A stretch of DNA of 64,000 nt from Labia minor (Eukaryota > Arthropoda > Insecta > Dermaptera > Spongiphoridae): the NCBI GenBank assembly GCA_963082975.1, contig OY720345.1, positions 29,024,611-29,088,610 of the forward strand. Reading direction: 5' to 3'. A model generated the notes under the pieces. The model was not told where the DNA came from and searched no databases. It saw only the letters and a program-made list of their open reading frames with translations. Below, piece after piece: positions 59,201 to 64,000 of this stretch (positions are counted from its first letter, which is position 1; every line of letters starts with the position of its first letter). The position numbers were made by a program, and so were the translations under genes.

Positions 59201-62200
59201 TAAATTAAAATAAAATTAATTTATCATTTTTTTAAAATAAAAGTAAATAAACTTTCCTGTAAATTGATGATTAAAAAATAACTTTTTATCCAGTTTTAAA
59301 TTCGCAAAGTTAGGGTATTTTTATTCATCGAAATAATACTTTGCTTTGCGTATCAAAATTATAATAAATTCATAGTTTTTTTGTTAAAAAAACTATATAT
59401 TAAAATAAGTATTAAGATTTTAAAATGTATTATTTTCTTTATTCTTTATTCATGGAATAAAATTTTAATTAAATTAATATTTGGACATACATCTTTTTCA
59501 ATATGTTTTCCATGTTACCTGTAAAATATTATTTAAATAGATTTTATAAAAATTGTGGTTGGTTATATTAAATAGGAATGATGCCTCAAATGTATTTAAA
59601 AAAAGAAAGGTTCCAAATAAAAGTTGATTTAAATAGAAACATTGGAAAGATAAACCCTTTAGTGCAATGGTTCTCAACAATTAATTATATTATAGAAAAA
59701 CATTTTCATATTGAAAAATTTACGGATCAACATACTTAAAATCTAAATTGCTATTCAAAAAATTCATATCAAAATAATTAAATAAAATAAATCTATTCTA
59801 GAATCAAAAATAATAAAAATTATATACAAATTTAATAATTAATAAAATTTAGAATTAAAAATTTTTCTTTATATATTTGCATACCTTCAATTATAAGAAA
59901 AATTTTTTATTTAAATATGTTAAGTAGAAAGTAAATTGATAATTTAAATTGTCTAATAAAAATTACTATGTAAGGAAAAATTATTTTCCAAGTTAGAAGA
60001 AAACGATATTTTGTATAGTGAGTATTCTATAATTATTTTACACGCTTTTATTTTTGATATAAATAATATTAGGTGATGCAACTTTGTTTTGTAAGAATAC
60101 ATATAAAAATAAACTTTAAATATTAATAAATTTTTTTGTAAAATTTTATTTATTTAGAAATATGTATTTTTTATCTTTTAACGGAATATAATAACATTTT
60201 TATAATAATTTTAAGTTTTATTAATATTACTTTTATGTATAAAATAACGTTTTGAACCCTTACAGATAGAAAAAGGTTCAGGAAGCAGCAAGATTTCATT
60301 TCTAATGGTCTATCTTTCATTTCCAACACAAATCAAAAAAATCTAATTTAGAATTTCAATCAATCCTGAAAAATTTTAAATTTATTGCAAATTAAATTAA
60401 ATTTTGAAAATCGAGAGATTTTTAGAAGATATATTTCAAATTGCGATTTTTACAAAATTGATGAATCATGCACTGGAGGGTTAAAACGTGAAATTGTGCG
60501 TGTGTTTATAAAAAAATTAATTTATAGAATAAAAATTTTGAAAGAGATAAAATTTGATTCGAAAATACGCAACGTTGAAGACTCACTTGGTATTTGGTGG
60601 CATTTGAGCCACGAGAGGCACAAGAAGAAGTCCTGGTGGATTTTCCGCTGCAGCAGCTGTATGTGACCCCGGTGCTGGTTCCGGTTTGCTTGCTGGTGCA
60701 GTTGCTGATGTTGTGGGTGTCACCGAGAGAACATTGTGCTTTGGAATTACAATATATCTTCGATCTCCTACTTTCGCAAGACCCTGAGCTGCCTCTGAGG
60801 TTGATGGGGTTTTTCCAATGGGAGGGGATGATTTACTTGAGTCAAGCTGGATTGTTGACGCTGGAGGTAGCCATGTTGTAACCGCACCCAGCAATTTCGA
60901 GGCTTTGTTTGTAGTCGGTGTACTAGTTGTAAGAGTAGAAGGTGTAGTTGTATTAGTTGTAGTACTAGATGTTGCTGAAGAGGAGATGGAAATGATTTCT
61001 CCTGATTTTGGGATCCTTTGTAATTTTGGAGGTGAAACAGGTGAACTACTCTTTGAATCGGGAGGACTACCCCCAAGGGAACTGATTGGAGTGAGAGGGG
61101 GTGGAGAAGCAACTGTGGAATCTCCCTTTTTATCTTGTTTGCAATTCTAAAACAAATTTTAACAAAAAAAAAAACAAATTAGACAAAAGTAATTTTTTAA
61201 TCTTAATGAGTTAAATTAGACTTATTTATAATTATATTATTAAAGGTAAAATTATTAAAATAAAATCAAAATATTTAAAACAGAGTTGTGCTATTTAGCT
61301 TATATTAATTATATTAATAAAAATTTATCTATTTTAACTTGACATGATTATATATAAATATAAATTAATTATTACAAATGTCACAGATTTATTTTTTATT
61401 AATAAAATGAGTTACGAATTATATAAAAATATTTTTAGAAATAAAATTACCTTGCAAATATAGTTGTTTCCCTTTGAAGGAGATGATGCTGACAGACCGA
61501 CACACTCGAAGTGATAGAGCCATAAACATTGGCTACATTGAAGAGTAGGTATAGCACCACCACCATCCGGGCATCGAAGAGAGCATGGATCCAGTCGCTT
61601 CTTGTCAGGTCTGGAAAGGGGGTATGGCAGCGAGGAACACACAAGGATACGGGGCACAACGGGGGTGTAGAAAAAAACACCAGGACAAACATACGCTCAT
61701 TACACGCACCCCCTCAATCATTCAATATTTCTTAAAATATTATTTTAATAAGAAGAGTTACAAATTAAAAGAAGAAATAAAACAAAATTGCTAGGTCAAA
61801 AAAAACGGAAGCTTCCTTAGTAAATAGAAAAAAAGACAAGTTTAAAAACAGAGAAATCAACTCCAAATGAACCAAATTTTGTAGTATTATAATTTTTTTA
61901 ACACTTAAAATTAGATTAACTTATCTTAAGTTTCTAAGAATATAGTTCTAATAAAAAATAATATAAAAAGGAAGGAATTATAAATTAATTAATAAGAAAT
62001 ATTATGATAGAGAAAATATAAGAAAAATTCTAATGTTTTTCTTTCTTAAAAAGTAAAGTTTTTTTAAACTTGTCAAAAAAATATTAATAAAAAAAATACT
62101 CACTTGACACGTTGGGGTGATGTTTTATCAGTTGATGCCCAGTTGGGTGATAATACACCATGTTCTGTATCCCCGACAGCCTGAACGTCAGATTTTTTTT

Positions 62201-64000
62201 GTTTTTTTGCACTGGTGGCTTTTGATTTTGAGCCTTTGGGTGTAATTACTTTAGGAGTTGTTGCTTTTGATGTTGTAACCTTAGTCAATTTTGGAGCAGC
62301 AACCTGAAATAAAAATATGAAACTCATAATTAAAAATAAATAATTTAGATATTTTTTATAATATAATTTTAATTTCTTAACTACCTTAATTTTAGGAAAT
62401 CCTTTTGCTTTATTGGGTGTGTTAATTTCATCATTTCCACTTGCGCCTTTTGGTGAAATTGTAAGTTTTGTACCCAATTTACTAGCTTTTGTAGCAACTT
62501 TTTTCTTTGGAGATGTCTCTTTTATTCTTCGTATAATTTCCTTTTCTGGTTCAGTAATGCCAAGGGGCGCTTTGAGAAATGAAAAATTGCTGGAAGTAAA
62601 TGTTTTAATATTCTTGATACGTAAATGATCCAATACTTCAATAGAGGAATGTAATCGTTCCCCATCTGGTGTAATATAAACTATTTCACATGATTTTTTT
62701 ATTCTATGATCTGTAATAGTTCTTCGAAAAATAACTTCCCTCTTCCAACCTTAAAAAAATAAAATTTAAATATATATATATATTTAATTAATTTAATTAT
62801 TATAATATAAGTTAAAAAAATATAAATGATTTTTACCCATTTCGAAAGGCAATTTAAATTGAGGATTTTTTTGTAAATGATAACTTGGTTTGACTTTTGT
62901 TTTTTTCGCAGTACCTGTAAAATAAAAAGTATTTATATATATTTATAAATTTATTAAAATGTAAATTATTTTCCATTATTTTTAAATTTATATAACAAAA
63001 GAATAAGATAAGATGGGTTAAAGTTCATATGAGCAATATCTAAATGGTATTATATTGAATATGAATTTGTTAAATTAAATGAAAATCAGTAAAGTCAAAA
63101 AAATTCTTTTAATTAATTTCCTAATGAAACTGTATTTAAATAATTTCATAATATATATGTAATATATGTAAAATTCAAAATCAAAATCTATAAATGTCAA
63201 TGTTATAAAGATAAAATACCTGGTGTTTCAATTGGTGGTTTTATAAATAAGTTTGATTTAAAAGATTTAATTTCATCTAATTCTTCTAATTCTGCTTCAG
63301 ATTCTTCTCCAAATATATTTTGTGCAATTTCTGTTTCAACTTGACCTTAAAAAAAATAAGAAAAATTAAAATTTTTGATAGAAAGATATTAAGATAAATA
63401 ATAATAATATTAATAATTACTTATTAATTTTTTCAAAATTGATAATGCTACTGGTGTATCTTCTGAATTGTTAAAACCTTCAAAGTCATCTGTCAGAGTA
63501 TTATTGATTTTTTCAATTTTAATTATTTCCTCGCTATTATTATTTAAATTGTCAGCTTTATCATCTAATTCCTTTGGTGAAAGTGGTTCTTCTACAGTAT
63601 ATTTCTCAGCTATTGGTAATTTTTGATCATTAATTTGTTCTTCGGTTGTTTCTTCTATTTTCGTTTCTGATGCTGCAGTTAATTCTTTATTTTCTTCATT
63701 AATTTGTTCTGGTGATTTTGCATCAGGTTCCTCTATTAATGGTATTTTGTCATTTGAATTTTCTTCTTGTTTATCCTCGACATCTTTATCAATTGGTTTA
63801 TCTTTAAGTGACTCGTCAATTAAATTTGATGGTTCATTTATTTTATTTTCCTCCATGTCTTCTTGTTCAATTAGTTTTTGTTCATCTTTTACATTTTCTT
63901 CATTCTCTTTTGCTTCTTCATCTTTTATATTAGTAGTTGTTTTTGTTTCTGTTTCACTGATAGATTTTTCCAAAATTTCAGTATTTGTGGTTTTCTCTTC
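56244..64000 (-). CDS. MBD-PHD-F-box-LRR protein (5' end outside the window)
   Basis: Minus-strand exons: 64000(open)-63421, 63345-63220, 62914-62837, 62749-62385, 62303-62104, 61610-61451, 61146-60587, 58847-58613, 58451-58171, 57283-57151 and 57011-56244. All borders are GT-AG, every phase matches, and they sum to 1161 residues plus TAA (numbering from the window edge). Residues 1-195 are acidic and Glu/Lys/Asn-rich. An MBD lies at about 257-305 (FEMGWKREVIFRR, VYITPDGERLHS). A Lys/Ser/Thr-rich basic linker follows. The PHD finger at 459-505 has C459, C463, C475, C478, H483, C486, C502, C505. A Ser/Thr/Pro/Ala-rich linker runs to 690, then a basic KRK...KRSR stretch, the F-box at about 735-775 (LLHVFQYLKVQDLL, VCRLWRDL) and leucine-rich repeats to the C-terminus with a charged/Ala-rich insert near 1070-1120. 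By domains it is a nuclear chromatin reader and SCF-type ubiquitin-ligase adaptor. No JmjC is visible; the missing 5' part could hold more. Confidence 0.88.
57284..58170. other. Intron of the MBD-F-box gene, no exon seen
   Basis: AT-rich, with no element recognised. Confidence 0.45.
58848..60586. other. Longest visible intron of the MBD-F-box gene
   Basis: It separates the PHD-linker exon from the F-box exon, but the phases on both sides fit (AA|G = Lys), so one transcript is likely. 58925-59090 holds a SINE-like piece. No other exon supported. Confidence 0.5.
58930..59095 (+). repeat. SINE-like element with B-box and A-rich tail
   Basis: B-box-like ggttcaaatgc (59026-59036) followed by a short unique part and an A-rich end. 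An A-box is not clear. Antisense to the host gene. Confidence 0.35.

Noticed and set aside
60594-61150. Plus-strand open frames opposite the PHD-linker exon
   Set aside because: Shadows of the minus-strand coding exon 60587-61146, whose splice borders and phases fit.

Overview
This is a very AT-rich eukaryotic window (roughly a quarter G+C by eye). The TE types (Ty3/gypsy, mariner/Tc1, hAT and piggyBac-like MITEs, Helitron-type repeats) and a rhodopsin-like receptor split over short exons and long introns point to an arthropod, most likely an insect. The GC-poverty plus LRR fragments would suit a parasitoid wasp, but nothing here fixes the order.

Layout. 1-24.6 kb has no convincing intact host gene. 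It is a TE landscape: hAT MITEs with 8-bp duplications, a TTAA-flanked fold-back element, a mariner relic, an intact-looking 4.8-kb Ty3/gypsy element with identical 298-bp LTRs (5812-10635), an LRR-like gene fragment on the minus strand (10894-11739), a tandem fold-back DNA element (13428-14230), and a second young Ty3/gypsy-type element with identical 899-bp LTRs that has lost most of pol (15816-20174). 24.7-54.0 kb is one plus-strand gene: a divergent class A GPCR in at least seven exons whose phases all join in frame (365 codons plus stop), with a 20-kb first intron and a 5-kb second intron full of TEs. The introns hold a Helitron, a mariner, Tc1-like and other transposase relics, a LINE fragment, SINE-like pieces and tandem repeats. 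56.2-64.0 kb is a minus-strand gene, convergent with the GPCR and cut by the right edge. Its eleven visible exons join in frame to 1161 residues: an acidic N-terminal region, a methyl-CpG-binding (MBD) domain, a PHD finger, an F-box and leucine-rich repeats.

Most noteworthy. (1) MBD-PHD-F-box-LRR, which parallels the CXXC-PHD-F-box-LRR layout of KDM2/FBXL19 but with a different CpG reader. (2) A GPCR that has lost or changed several hallmark residues, with GC-rich exons in AT-rich DNA. (3) A roughly 100-bp-period array of hyphenated palindromes in both 899-bp LTRs. (4) Two hAT MITEs that lack one terminus although the 8-bp target duplication is intact at the deletion edge.
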